Source: Tautonia rosea (GTDB lineage Bacteria; Planctomycetota; Planctomycetia; Isosphaerales; Isosphaeraceae). From it: a stretch of DNA of 64,000 bases. The notes under the pieces are model-generated. The model was not told the origin of the DNA and did not search any database. It saw only the letters and a program-made list of their open reading frames with translations. The stretch is from assembly GCF_012958305.1 (NCBI RefSeq), contig NZ_JABBYO010000019.1, forward strand, positions 59,911 to 123,910. The letters run 5' to 3'. The translations under genes were made by a program, and so were the position numbers. Below are positions 44,014 through 52,654 of this stretch, in pieces (position 1 is the stretch's first letter; every line of letters begins with the position of its first letter).

Positions 44014-44961
44014 TCAAGAGATTCCATCGCCAGACCGCATTCCACCCCGGCTCCGGAATAGCAGTGAGGTGCGGCCCAATTCGATCCGATCACCATCGTT
44101 CAGAAGCGCCTCACCAATCACGGGTCGACCATTCAGGCGAGTCCTGCCCTGAGTATCCAGGTTTCGAAGTACATGCCCCTCGGCCGTTCGCTCAATCTCA
44201 GCATGGCGACGCACGATGGTGGCATCCCCAAAAAGGCCGATCTCGGCCCGTTCATCCAGACCAACCCGCGCAAGTGAGGTCGCCAGCAGGTAGGAACGCC
44301 CCTCCTGCCGACCATTGAGTACCATGACCCACGATCGTCTGAGCACCTGTTCCACCAGCGCCAGGAACACCCCCAGCCCCGCGCCGAGGATTGCCACCCC
44401 AAGTCCCTGACTCAGGTCGTAACGGTTTCCAAGCCCTTCTCGAAGCACCTCGAACAGAAACCCTCCCACCAGTCCCCCGATTCCTCCCCCGATCAGACCG
44501 TAGACGAGGCGTTGCTTCGATCGCGAGGCGATTCCCTGGCTCAGGCCGATTCCGAGCCCAAGTATCGACCAGGCGACGGCCCGTCCGAGAGGCCCGCCGC
44601 GAAGCCCTCCGAGCACCAGCTCGCCGAGCACCAGGCCGATCATGCCGCCAATCGCTCCTGCAATAGCTCCCCAGGTGGCCGATCGTGCAAGTTTTAGCGG
44701 AGCTCCGTCCCGAAGCGGATCCACTGCGTTGAGAAAGAATCCGATCGTGCCGCCCAGCATCGCCCCTGCAAGGAGGTTCCGCACCCACCAAAGCCGATCC
44801 GCCTGTCGAATCAGGTCAAAAGGCCGAATCATTTCCACATAGCAGTACAAGCCCACAACTGCACCCAGGGCACCCGCAATCGCCATCGCATACACCTGGC
44901 GGGCATTACTGCGAAGCGTCTGAGTAAGTGATCGGGGTTCTACGGGAACAGCATGAGACAT
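44014..44961 (-). CDS. FHA-domain membrane protein (C-terminal FHA)
   Basis: A 315-residue protein with domain order opposite to its downstream neighbour. Five or six Gly/Ala-rich hydrophobic helices come first (VYAMAIAGALGAVVGLYCYV, LLAGAMLGGTIGFFL, GAIAGAIGGMIGLVLGEL, LIGGGIGGLVGGFLFEV), then a C-terminal FHA domain from about residue 220. The FHA core is seen in IGLFGDATIVRRHAEIERT, NLDTQGRTRLNGRPV and LNDGDRIELGRTSLLF. The R-R-H and N-G positions that contact phosphothreonine are present. It lies six bases downstream of the Hsp70-VWA gene and 37 bases before the other FHA gene. Confidence 0.8.
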   Translation of the reverse strand: MSHAVPVEPRSLTQTLRSNARQVYAMAIAGALGAVVGLYCYVEMIRPFDLIRQADRLWWVRNLLAGAMLGGTIGFFLNAVDPLRDGAPLKLARSATWGAIAGAIGGMIGLVLGELVLGGLRGGPLGRAVAWSILGLGIGLSQGIASRSKQRLVYGLIGGGIGGLVGGFLFEVLREGLGNRYDLSQGLGVAILGAGLGVFLALVEQVLRRSWVMVLNGRQEGRSYLLATSLARVGLDERAEIGLFGDATIVRRHAEIERTAEGHVLRNLDTQGRTRLNGRPVIGEALLNDGDRIELGRTSLLFRSRGGMRSGDGIS

Positions 44962-44967
44962 CTCAGA

Positions 44968-47082
44968 TCATCCGCCTCGTTCCATCAGTCGGAGGGAACG
45001 TCCCCCTTCGGCAATCACGCGGGCGATGTGACCAAAGGCCTGCACCAACTCTCCTCGACGCGCGAAGATCGAACCTTCCTCGGTACTGGCCAACCGTCGC
45101 AGATAGTCAAGGTCGGCGTCTCCTGTGCCAATGGCCACAATTTCGACCCCGTCCTGTTTGGCAAGATCTGCCTGTTCGACGGCCGACTCGGGGGCATCCG
45201 GGTAGCCGTCGGTGAGCAGCACAAGGTATCGGGTCCGATCCAGCTCGGTCAAATGAGCATGGGCCAGTTCAATCGCCTCAGTCAGGTTCGTTGTTCCTTC
45301 CGCGACCAGACGATTGATCGCGGCCAGCACCCGGCGCGCATTGTCGGTGGCGTCAGCCTGCAAGTCCACCTGATCTGAAAAGGAGATCAAGCCCACCTCA
45401 GTGTGGGTGAAGTCGCAGCGGTCAAGAAAAGCCCGTGCCGCCTCTTGTGCCTCAACGAGCGGATCACCCGCCATGCTGGAAGAGACATCGATGAGCAAGA
45501 AAATGCGAATCGGTGCCACGTCTCCTTCCACCGATCGCGATTCGGGAGGCCTTCCCAACCACGACAGGTCATCCGGAACCGGTTCCACCTCAACGGTCAG
45601 CCCGTGCCCGGTATCGCGTTGTACTCCCGAAACCTGCACCACCCCATCACGGTCGTAGGAGAGTGAGACATCAATCTCCACCTCGGCATCGGTTGCCTGG
45701 ATCCCGGTGAAGACATATTTCCCAAGAATCGTGCAATCAAGCGGATCGGGGCTTTCTCCCTGGGTCAGGTAGACCTCCATCCGATCGTTTGCACCACCGT
45801 GCGTTGCAAGGCGGTACGATCGTGTCTCGCAGGCAGGAATCGGCAAGTTTCTTCGAATTACGGTGTCGTTTACATAGCGCGATCCGTCCGGGCTGATGGC
45901 GACAGTCCCCAGGCTGTGCGACATCACATCCTTGATCCGCTTGGCTCCAGGCAGGGTGAACGAGGGGGCAAACGCCGGCTTGCTCCCTCCCAACGTGAAG
46001 CGGGGACGGGCATCCTGAGGCTCGTCGTCTCCCGCGAGGATCGCGGCCTGGATCACCGCTCCCAGCGCGACGACTTCATCCACGTTCACTCCTTCTCGAG
46101 GAGGCTGACCGCTCATCTCGGTCACGAACTTCCGGACCATCGGCATCCGGGTGGATCCCCCCACAAGCAAGACACCCGACAGATCCGACCATCGAAGCCC
46201 GGCCGCCTGAATGGCCTCCTCGGTCAGCGCCCGCGTTCGCTCCATCAAGGGGAAGGTCATTCCTTCGAATTCGTCTCGACTCAGTTCAAAGCTTCTTCGG
46301 TCGGCACCGAGCTGGAGCGTCACCCGGGTCGCTGATCGTTCCGAGAGCTGCCACTTTGCCTGCTCACTCCTCACCAGAACCTCATTCAGCGCAATCGGAT
46401 CATCAAGCGGATCGAACCCGGTTTCGGCCTCGAACCGCTCGGCAAGAAAGGTCGCGATCCGGTCATCCCAATTTTTGCCGCCAAGATCATGGTCGCCCGT
46501 GGTCGATCGGACCACGATTTCCTCTGGTGTAATCGTGGCGACGGTCACATCAAACGTTCCTCCGCCAAGATCGTAGATCAGAACGGTTTCCTCGACCCCG
46601 CTGCGTTGCAGTCCGTAAGCCAGCGCCGCGGCGGTCGGTTCGTTGATGATCCCCATGACCTCCAGCCCGGCTCGCGATCCTGCATCGATCGTGGCCTTGC
46701 GCTGTGGATCGGCGAAATACGCGGGCACGGTGATAACTGCTTGCGAAACCGGTTCGCCGATCACCGCCTGAGCGTCCTCCTTCAAGCGAGCCAGGACCAG
46801 AGCGGAAAGCTCCGTCGCGTCGTACTCGCGATCACCGAAGCGGAGCGAGAAGAGTGGGTTGCCCATCTGCGGCTTGAAGAAACTGGCGATCTGATCATCG
46901 CCAAGTCGGGCGTATTCCCTGGCTTCCTGACCGATGCTTGGAGGATCGGTACCGAAGTAGAGAACCGAAGGAGTGATGGTCGCGCCCTCTCGGTTCGGGA
47001 TCACTTCCGGACGACCATAAGTGTTGCGGCGTGCGACGACGGAATTGGTCGTCCCCAAGTCGATTCCGACAATGGTACTCAT
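44968..47082 (-). CDS. Hsp70 with C-terminal von Willebrand factor A domain
   Basis: A 704-residue fusion. Residues 1-370 are an Hsp70 ATPase domain ([70 protein letters not shown]). A substrate-binding beta-sandwich-like region follows (about 385-510). From about 520 a VWA domain replaces the usual helical lid: [25 protein letters not shown] and [10 protein letters not shown] give a complete metal-ion site. ATG 47082 begins [10 protein letters not shown]; upstream open frame is unrelated. It would be cytoplasmic. The fold calls are firm; the VWA partner is unknown. Confidence 0.88.
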   Translation of the reverse strand: MSTIVGIDLGTTNSVVARRNTYGRPEVIPNREGATITPSVLYFGTDPPSIGQEAREYARLGDDQIASFFKPQMGNPLFSLRFGDREYDATELSALVLARLKEDAQAVIGEPVSQAVITVPAYFADPQRKATIDAGSRAGLEVMGIINEPTAAALAYGLQRSGVEETVLIYDLGGGTFDVTVATITPEEIVVRSTTGDHDLGGKNWDDRIATFLAERFEAETGFDPLDDPIALNEVLVRSEQAKWQLSERSATRVTLQLGADRRSFELSRDEFEGMTFPLMERTRALTEEAIQAAGLRWSDLSGVLLVGGSTRMPMVRKFVTEMSGQPPREGVNVDEVVALGAVIQAAILAGDDEPQDARPRFTLGGSKPAFAPSFTLPGAKRIKDVMSHSLGTVAISPDGSRYVNDTVIRRNLPIPACETRSYRLATHGGANDRMEVYLTQGESPDPLDCTILGKYVFTGIQATDAEVEIDVSLSYDRDGVVQVSGVQRDTGHGLTVEVEPVPDDLSWLGRPPESRSVEGDVAPIRIFLLIDVSSSMAGDPLVEAQEAARAFLDRCDFTHTEVGLISFSDQVDLQADATDNARRVLAAINRLVAEGTTNLTEAIELAHAHLTELDRTRYLVLLTDGYPDAPESAVEQADLAKQDGVEIVAIGTGDADLDYLRRLASTEEGSIFARRGELVQAFGHIARVIAEGGRSLRLMERGG

Positions 47083-47135
47083 GTCGTCAACACTCCGGCT
47101 CGACCCGCAATCCGCCACGCACGACTTGCCCAAGC

Positions 47136-47801
47136 TCAGAAGGCTCCGTGAAGTTCCAGGGCCCTGGTCCCTAATAGGAACATGAGAAACCCAATCGTTG
47201 ACCCCGCAAAAAACGGCCAGAGATCATCGAATCGTGTTACGAGATAATAACCTGTATAAATCGGAATAAAAAGATACAGCATTCCATGCAGGAAATCTTC
47301 GCAGAAAGCGGCGTACGCTCCTACGAAGTAACCGATTGCAGTCAACAGTAGACCCAGGACGACCAGGACCAGCCCTCCCCAGCCCCCGAATCCAGGGATG
47401 GCGAACGAAACCCCGGTCAGCACCAGTCCCGTGGCTAAGATCACCCCAAGCACCTTGACCCGAACATCCCCCCTCCACTCCTGGAATTCCTCACGCGGGT
47501 TGACCGGTTTTCTCAGGGTAGGTCGGAGCCGATCGACGGGAACGTTTTCGAGGGAACCCTCTCGAAACGAGGGGGTGAACGTCGAGGTGCCTCGTTCGAC
47601 TCGAGGTGCCAGGGCGACGGGAGCCGCCTCTCTATCGGGGGGTTCCGCCAGTTCGTAAGCATTGGCAGCGGACTCACCGGGTTCGGGCAACACAAAGACT
47701 GCCTTGCAATGCTTGCAACGGACCGAGCGACCCGCCCAATCGGTCTGAGCCTTCCCCGGAGCAGCACACGAGGGGCAGGCAAACTCAAACGTGATGGTCA
47801 T
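47136..47801 (-). CDS. Zinc-ribbon membrane protein of unknown function
   Basis: A 221-residue protein. The N-terminal zinc ribbon has [29 protein letters not shown] spacing (C-x2-C, 14 residues later C-x2-C), a form common in planctomycetes. A Pro/Glu/Ala-rich linker of about 70 residues leads to four or five hydrophobic segments ([69 protein letters not shown]). It lies between the two Hsp70 genes, which places it in the same assembly or transcript. No enzymatic motif is visible. Confidence 0.75.
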   Translation of the reverse strand: MTITFEFACPSCAAPGKAQTDWAGRSVRCKHCKAVFVLPEPGESAANAYELAEPPDREAAPVALAPRVERGTSTFTPSFREGSLENVPVDRLRPTLRKPVNPREEFQEWRGDVRVKVLGVILATGLVLTGVSFAIPGFGGWGGLVLVVLGLLLTAIGYFVGAYAAFCEDFLHGMLYLFIPIYTGYYLVTRFDDLWPFFAGSTIGFLMFLLGTRALELHGAF

Positions 47802-47860
47802 GGGCTGGTCGCTCCCCGTCGGGTAATCCGCTCCTGATCGGGCCTGCCGAAGTCAATCGA

Positions 47861-49525
47861 TCACGACACCTGCATCAAGCGAAGCGCCGTCGACCGTTCC
47901 TCGACGTCCTCGGCGCTCATGACGGCCTCGGTTTCGAACTCGACGTCAATTGAGCCGCCCCCGGTCAGGTCCTTGGCCGATACAGTCAGCCGCCCATCCC
48001 GCGTAATGCCAAATGTCACCCGGATCGGACTTTTCGACGGGAGGCCTTCGGGCAGGTGAAGCTGAGCGATACCCACCTCCTGGCAATCGGCCGGCTCGGG
48101 GCTGTCGCGCTCGCCTGCCATCACCCGGATATCCACGCCCGCTTGATTCGCCTGATCCGTACCGAAATCCTGGGTGCTCTCCATCGGCACCTCTCCATTA
48201 CGCGGCAAGAGATAGACGACCACATCAAGCCCCTCGTCGTTGCGGGCAATCACGCCGAGGCTCTTGGACAGGACGTTGACGATCTGGGTGCTTACCAGCT
48301 CTCGAACCGGGCCGGTCAGGGTGAATCCGGTCTCCTGCTCGATCTTGTCGAGCGCTTCCTGCATTTCCTGTTCACTGACGGCCGAGGGATCGAACGTACC
48401 CGACTCGTTTCCTGCTCCAGGCAAGTAATTGACGACTTGCTGCTGAATTGACTCCTTGAAGCCGTAGAGCGCGGCCCCCTTAGCGACCGCTTCATCCGGG
48501 TCGAAACTGATCGGCTCGATCTCGAATTCGGCCACCAACCGATCGTGAACCTGGGGCATCCGCGTCGCCCCACCGACCAGTATGAGCGAATCAAACGAGT
48601 CAAATCCTTTTGCCTTGGCGTCGGCCAGCATCTCGCGGGTCAGTTCCAGAGTCCGATCCATCAGGTGCCGGGTGATCGCTTCAAAGGTCTCCCGATCGAG
48701 TTCTACACGGGCCGATTGCCCGGCATGAGTCACCCGGAAGGGAGCCTTATCGCGCTGAGTCAGCGTCTTCTTGCCACGCTCTGCCTGAAGGAACAGGTCG
48801 TTGAGGACTTCGGAGTCGTCCATCGGATCACTGTCCAGGCCGGTCTGTTCGCGGAACTGATCGGCCAGGTACATCACAACCGCTTCATCCCACAGCGTAC
48901 CGCCGAGTCGGTGATCGCCACCGGTGCAGATGACTCGGATCAAACGATCCTTGATCTCGATCATCGTCACGTCGAACGTGCCGCCACCAAGGTCATACAC
49001 GAGGACCACCTGATCTCGCTCTTGCTCCAGGCCGTAGGCGATTGCAGCAGCGGTCGGCTCGTTGAGCACGGCCCGAACGTTCAGTCCCGCCAGTGTCCCG
49101 GCATTCGCCGTCGCCTCGCGCTCGGCCGTGCCGAAATAGGCCGGGCAGGTGATCACCACGTCGGTGATTTTTTCCTCGTCTCCCAGACCGAGTGCAACCT
49201 CGGCATCGCCGACGACCTTGCGCAGAATGAACGAGCTGATGTCCTCAGGGCTGTAGGCTTGCCCTTCATACTCGAACACGTAATGCGGGTCGCCCATGTG
49301 CTGCTTGACCCGGCTGACCACACGATCCGGCTCGACCTTCGCCGACTCCTTCGCCGTGTTCCCCACGATGATCGCATCCCCGTCGAACAGGACCACCGAC
49401 GGCGTGATCCGCTCACTCTCCTGATTCGGGACGATCACCGGCTTGCCGTGCTCATCAACGTAGGCAATCGCCGAGTAGGTCGTCCCCAGGTCGATGCCGT
49501 AGACCCGTTTCATCGGCTCACTCAC
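47861..49525 (-). CDS. Hsp70 (DnaK-like) without helical lid
   Basis: A 554-residue Hsp70. The ATPase domain is complete ([76 protein letters not shown]), followed by a beta-sandwich (GVDIRVMAGERDSPEPADCQ, PIRVTFGITRDGRLTVSAKD). The chain ends about 30 residues later, so the alpha-helical lid and EEVD-like tail of DnaK (about 640 residues) are absent. GTG 49525 has AGGAG eight bases upstream. It begins the seven-gene minus-strand train. It is a paralogue rather than the general chaperone DnaK. Confidence 0.88.
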   Translation of the reverse strand: MSEPMKRVYGIDLGTTYSAIAYVDEHGKPVIVPNQESERITPSVVLFDGDAIIVGNTAKESAKVEPDRVVSRVKQHMGDPHYVFEYEGQAYSPEDISSFILRKVVGDAEVALGLGDEEKITDVVITCPAYFGTAEREATANAGTLAGLNVRAVLNEPTAAAIAYGLEQERDQVVLVYDLGGGTFDVTMIEIKDRLIRVICTGGDHRLGGTLWDEAVVMYLADQFREQTGLDSDPMDDSEVLNDLFLQAERGKKTLTQRDKAPFRVTHAGQSARVELDRETFEAITRHLMDRTLELTREMLADAKAKGFDSFDSLILVGGATRMPQVHDRLVAEFEIEPISFDPDEAVAKGAALYGFKESIQQQVVNYLPGAGNESGTFDPSAVSEQEMQEALDKIEQETGFTLTGPVRELVSTQIVNVLSKSLGVIARNDEGLDVVVYLLPRNGEVPMESTQDFGTDQANQAGVDIRVMAGERDSPEPADCQEVGIAQLHLPEGLPSKSPIRVTFGITRDGRLTVSAKDLTGGGSIDVEFETEAVMSAEDVEERSTALRLMQVS

Positions 49526-49808
49526 GGCAAATACTCCTGTTACTGCAATGGTGTGGGAAACGCAGCAGAATCTCGATGAAAGCCCAGTTCCTGAATATTC
49601 GCCGCTACCGTTGTCCTATTTTAGTGGATTTGCCACGTCGTAACAGTAGTGGTGTCCGGATCATCCGTAGGCTGAAGTAGCCATCAATTCACACAGCCTA
49701 TCTTTCATGGAATTCGGTTCTTGATAGTACTCAATTAGTTTGAGAAAATCTATCTTGCCAGAAAATGAGAGTAATCACCTAAACTCACATCCCTGCTAGG
49801 GTTAGCAA
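49526..49808. other. AT-rich divergent intergenic region
   Basis: About 280 bases separate the divergent Hsp70 and HsdR-N-like genes. Base composition drops visibly from about position 49560 and stays AT-rich through the next gene. I see no gene, tRNA or long inverted repeat. Candidate -10 elements exist but none with a convincing -35, and I find no CIRCE-type heat-shock operator. Confidence 0.45.
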
Positions 49809-50966
49809 ATGGACCTCATCGATCACCTTGCACAGATTGCTGCTCGAATCCCTGCGCATCGTGTTCATCTTGCCACCGAGGAGGCAACGAAGAATGCGTT
49901 GGTTCTACCTCTAATCAATGCTCTTGGATACAACGTCTTTGACCCGACGGAAGTCGTTCCTGAATTCGTTGCTGATGTGGGAACCAAAAAAGGCGAAAAA
50001 GTTGATTATGTGATAATGAGAGACGGAAAACCCGCAATCTTGATTGAGTGCAAGTCAGCTGGATCGAAACTGAGTATTAATCATGCGTCACAATTGTTCA
50101 GATATTTCACTACAACTGACGCACGGTTTGCCGTTCTTACCGATGGCATTGAGTACCAATTTTACACAGACATCGAAGCACCTAACAAAATGGATTCGCA
50201 TCCATTTTTTGAATTTTCGATGCTGAGCTTAGATTCGAAGATCGTCGAAGAAATCAAGAAGTTCTCAAAACAATCGTTTGACCTGAATAACATACTATGC
50301 AACGCAAGTGAGCTAAAGTATAAAAAGCAGATTCGCGGTCTCTTGAACAACGAGTTAAACTCACCTTCCGAAGAGTTTGTCAGGTTATTCACGAAGCAAG
50401 TATATAACGGATCCATTACGACAAGTGTCAAGCAGCAATTTACTCAGCTTGTTGGAGATGCATTTCGAGATTTTATCAAAGAGATGGTCCAGCAACGAAT
50501 TCAATCCGCTCTTGACGGAGTGGAACCTGTTGCGTCGTCATCAACTTCAGACGTCCCAGGAGTTGACCTCCAAGAGAATGATGAGGAAATCGTGACGACT
50601 GAGGAGGAAACCGAAGGATATCATATTGTGCGAGCGATTCTCTCTAAACATGTCAATCCACAGCGCATCGTCATTCGCGACACCAAAAGTTATTGTGGAA
50701 TTTTACTTGACGACAACAATCGCAAGCCGATTTGCCGTTTACGTTTTAATTATTCACAAAAATACGTAGGACTTTTTGACTCTCACAGAAACGAGGAGAA
50801 GTTTCCGATAGAGGCTCCAACCGATTTATTTAAATTTGAATCAAGACTTGTGAACACAGTCATATTCTACACAAGCCAACAACAAAAATCGAAAACTCCA
50901 GATCTACAGTCAGAAAATGGTCAGAGCCTTAACGATGCACCCAACACCGAATTAAGCGAACTCTAA
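49809..50966 (+). CDS. Orphan HsdR-N-like PD-(D/E)XK nuclease-fold protein
   Basis: A 385-residue protein resembling the N-terminal nuclease domain of type I restriction R subunits without helicase motor. TEEATKNALVLPLINALGYNVFDPTEVVPEF is the opening block, then KVDYVIMRDGKPAILIECKSAG with the D...ECK catalytic triad of the PD-(D/E)XK fold, then QLFRYFTTTDARFAVLTDG. The C-terminal 110 residues (IVRAILSKHVNPQRIVIRDTKSY, GILLDDNNRKPICRLRFNYSQK) form a separate small domain often joined to such nucleases. The gene is markedly AT-rich with different codon use, a sign of transfer. No HsdM, HsdS or methylase is adjacent. A role in defence is inference. Confidence 0.78.
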   Translation: MDLIDHLAQIAARIPAHRVHLATEEATKNALVLPLINALGYNVFDPTEVVPEFVADVGTKKGEKVDYVIMRDGKPAILIECKSAGSKLSINHASQLFRYFTTTDARFAVLTDGIEYQFYTDIEAPNKMDSHPFFEFSMLSLDSKIVEEIKKFSKQSFDLNNILCNASELKYKKQIRGLLNNELNSPSEEFVRLFTKQVYNGSITTSVKQQFTQLVGDAFRDFIKEMVQQRIQSALDGVEPVASSSTSDVPGVDLQENDEEIVTTEEETEGYHIVRAILSKHVNPQRIVIRDTKSYCGILLDDNNRKPICRLRFNYSQKYVGLFDSHRNEEKFPIEAPTDLFKFESRLVNTVIFYTSQQQKSKTPDLQSENGQSLNDAPNTELSEL

Positions 50967-51010
50967 CACCACAATAATCTTAACACTGGTTGATATTACT
51001 ATTTATCTTT

Positions 51011-51073
51011 GAGAGGGATGAAGCGATTGGGTGCTTCAATCCCGGAACGATGAGATTACGCATCATCCCTCTC
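51011..51073. terminator. Hairpin with alternative pairings at convergent junction
   Basis: GAGAGGGATG (51011-51020) pairs perfectly with CATCCCTCTC (51064-51073). The left arm region GGGATGAAGC (51015-51024) can instead pair with GCTTCAATCCC (51033-51043) with one bulge. It lies between the convergent HsdR-like and dioxygenase genes and probably terminates both. The two pairings are mutually exclusive. Confidence 0.55.
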
Positions 51074-51110
51074 GCTTTTCCAGTTTATCACCGATCGAGC
51101 TTGAGAATTG

Positions 51111-51776
51111 TTAACCCTGCGGGGTCATCCCCAGCACGACGTCGAACCGAGCCTCGAGTTCCCCGATTCGAGAGTCTTCGATCGGCTTGAAATCCACCAG
51201 AACGGCATTGCGATCCGCCGGATCGGTGATCCTCCGAAGAATGCCGTCACGCTCATTGCCAGGGTGTCCGTTGATATAACACTGGGTAGTGAGCAGCGGC
51301 TCCCGACCGTTCCAAATCTTGAAATGAATGTGGGGCGTTCGTCCAGGGTAGGGAACCGGCTTGATCGTACGGAAGTAGTAGGAACCGTCCGAACCGGTCA
51401 GAAAGCGCCCGAATCCCTGGAAATTTGCGTCACGATCGCTTCGATTCGCGCTTCCGGTGTGCAGGTAGGCCCCGTGATTATCCACCTGCCAGATCTCAAC
51501 CAGGGCGTTGCGCACGGGCGATCCCGAAGCGTCGAGAATGCGGCCCGAAAGGTGCGTGACTTCACCAACGGCAGGGGTAATCTCATCGTTGATTCTCAGG
51601 AGATCATTATCCGTGTCCAGCGGGAGCTGGTTCGGATAGAACGGTCCTTCCGTCTGCGGGGGGGTGCGAACCAACTCCTCAGCAAAGGCTCCCCGGACCA
51701 TGAACATGGCTGCGCCGAACGAGAGCCCACCGATCATCTGACGTCGATCGAAGCGACGGTTGTCCCATCGTCCCAT
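51111..51776 (-). CDS. Intradiol ring-cleavage dioxygenase family protein with Tat-like signal
   Basis: A 221-residue protein. The N-terminus RRFDRRQMIGGLSFGAAMFM resembles a twin-arginine export signal. The rest is a single intradiol dioxygenase domain (TEGPFYPNQLPLDTDNDL, LSGRILDASGSPVRNALVEIWQ, YYFRTIKPVPYPGRTPHIHFKI). Iron(III) ligands are expected at the tyrosine in GAYLH, the tyrosine in PVPYPGR and the two histidines in PHIHF. Characterised relatives cleave catechols; exported single-domain forms are common and mostly of unknown substrate. ATG 51776 is preferred. It interrupts the grpE/Hsp70 neighbourhood. Confidence 0.88.
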   Translation of the reverse strand: MGRWDNRRFDRRQMIGGLSFGAAMFMVRGAFAEELVRTPPQTEGPFYPNQLPLDTDNDLLRINDEITPAVGEVTHLSGRILDASGSPVRNALVEIWQVDNHGAYLHTGSANRSDRDANFQGFGRFLTGSDGSYYFRTIKPVPYPGRTPHIHFKIWNGREPLLTTQCYINGHPGNERDGILRRITDPADRNAVLVDFKPIEDSRIGELEARFDVVLGMTPQG

Positions 51777-51914
51777 TCCGGATCTCCTCTCAGGCTGAAA
51801 CCATTTCCCCAAAATCGGGGAAGAAACGCATTAATCCTTCCGAAGAAGAGCGACAAACCTCACCCGATCGGCTCATCGACCGTTCTGACGTTTCTGGTGA
51901 ATCGGTCAGGCGAC

Positions 51915-52613
51915 TCAGGATGGCGATGAACGGTTCAACGCGTAGACCGAGACCAGTTCCGGCCGAATCACCTTCTCTCCCATCGAAAACCCCGGACGCA
52001 GCCGAACGGCAATGCGTTTGGCTTGCCCCGGATCGTCAGTCGGCACCGTCGATACGGCCCGTTGCCGGCGAGGATCGAACGTCTCATCCTCGGTTCCGAA
52101 CGGCTCGACACCCTGGCGGTAAAGGATATCTTCAAGTCCTTGCTGAACGTCTCGAAGGACCTGCGTATTGTCCGCTCCACCGATGGCATCGGCCATCTTC
52201 CCCAGATCGTCGTGCAACTGGATCAGGTCAATGAAGATCGGTTTCGTGATCTTCAACAACAGGTCGTTCTTGTATTCCTGTAACTCCGCGTGAAGCCGGT
52301 CCACCACCTTTTCTCGGCTCGATTCCGCCCGGAACTCCCGGTCCATCACGGCTTGAAGCCGATCCATGCGACCGCCAAGTTGCGTAATGGCTTCAAGCAC
52401 GGGAGCCATCGAGTCCACCGTTGGTTCCTGAGCCTCCACCTGTTCCGGCTCGATCCTCAACTCGGCCGGATTCTCCCACGTATCCACCACCTCATAAGCC
52501 GAGGCCGCCATGATCATGGCAACCTCGACCGCTTCGGGCTCGACCGACGGCATTTGCGCCTCTTCGGTCTCGGGTGGAACCTCGGTCTCTTCCGGGCGAG
52601 TCGCGTCACTCAT
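51915..52613 (-). CDS. GrpE family nucleotide exchange factor
   Basis: A 232-residue protein. An acidic, disordered N-terminus (about 70 residues) is followed by a long coiled coil (RMDRLQAVMDREFRAESSRE, VVDRLHAELQEYKNDLLLKI) and a four-helix/beta wing typical of GrpE (GGADNTQVLRDVQQGLEDIL, GVEPFGTEDETFDPRRQRAV, VIRPELVSVY). It is divergent from housekeeping GrpE and lies beside a GTPase gene rather than dnaK/dnaJ, so it probably serves the paralogous Hsp70s encoded downstream. The 41-base gap to the GTPase gene suggests co-transcription. Confidence 0.82.
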   Translation of the reverse strand: MSDATRPEETEVPPETEEAQMPSVEPEAVEVAMIMAASAYEVVDTWENPAELRIEPEQVEAQEPTVDSMAPVLEAITQLGGRMDRLQAVMDREFRAESSREKVVDRLHAELQEYKNDLLLKITKPIFIDLIQLHDDLGKMADAIGGADNTQVLRDVQQGLEDILYRQGVEPFGTEDETFDPRRQRAVSTVPTDDPGQAKRIAVRLRPGFSMGEKVIRPELVSVYALNRSSPS

Positions 52614-52654
52614 GATCGGCTCGGAAAAAAAAAGGGCAGCGTATCAGTCAAATC

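Noticed and set aside
48545..49579. A 344-codon plus-strand open frame
   Set aside because: It is antisense to the Hsp70 gene, whose motifs are unambiguous.
49526..49660. CIRCE or other heat-shock operator upstream of the Hsp70 gene
   Set aside because: No TTAGCACTC-N9-GAGTGCTAA inverted repeat or close variant is present.
51033..51066. Possible single CRISPR-like repeat near GCTTCAATCCC
   Set aside because: Only one copy exists and no spacers or cas genes are near; the inverted repeat is better explained as a terminator at a convergent junction.
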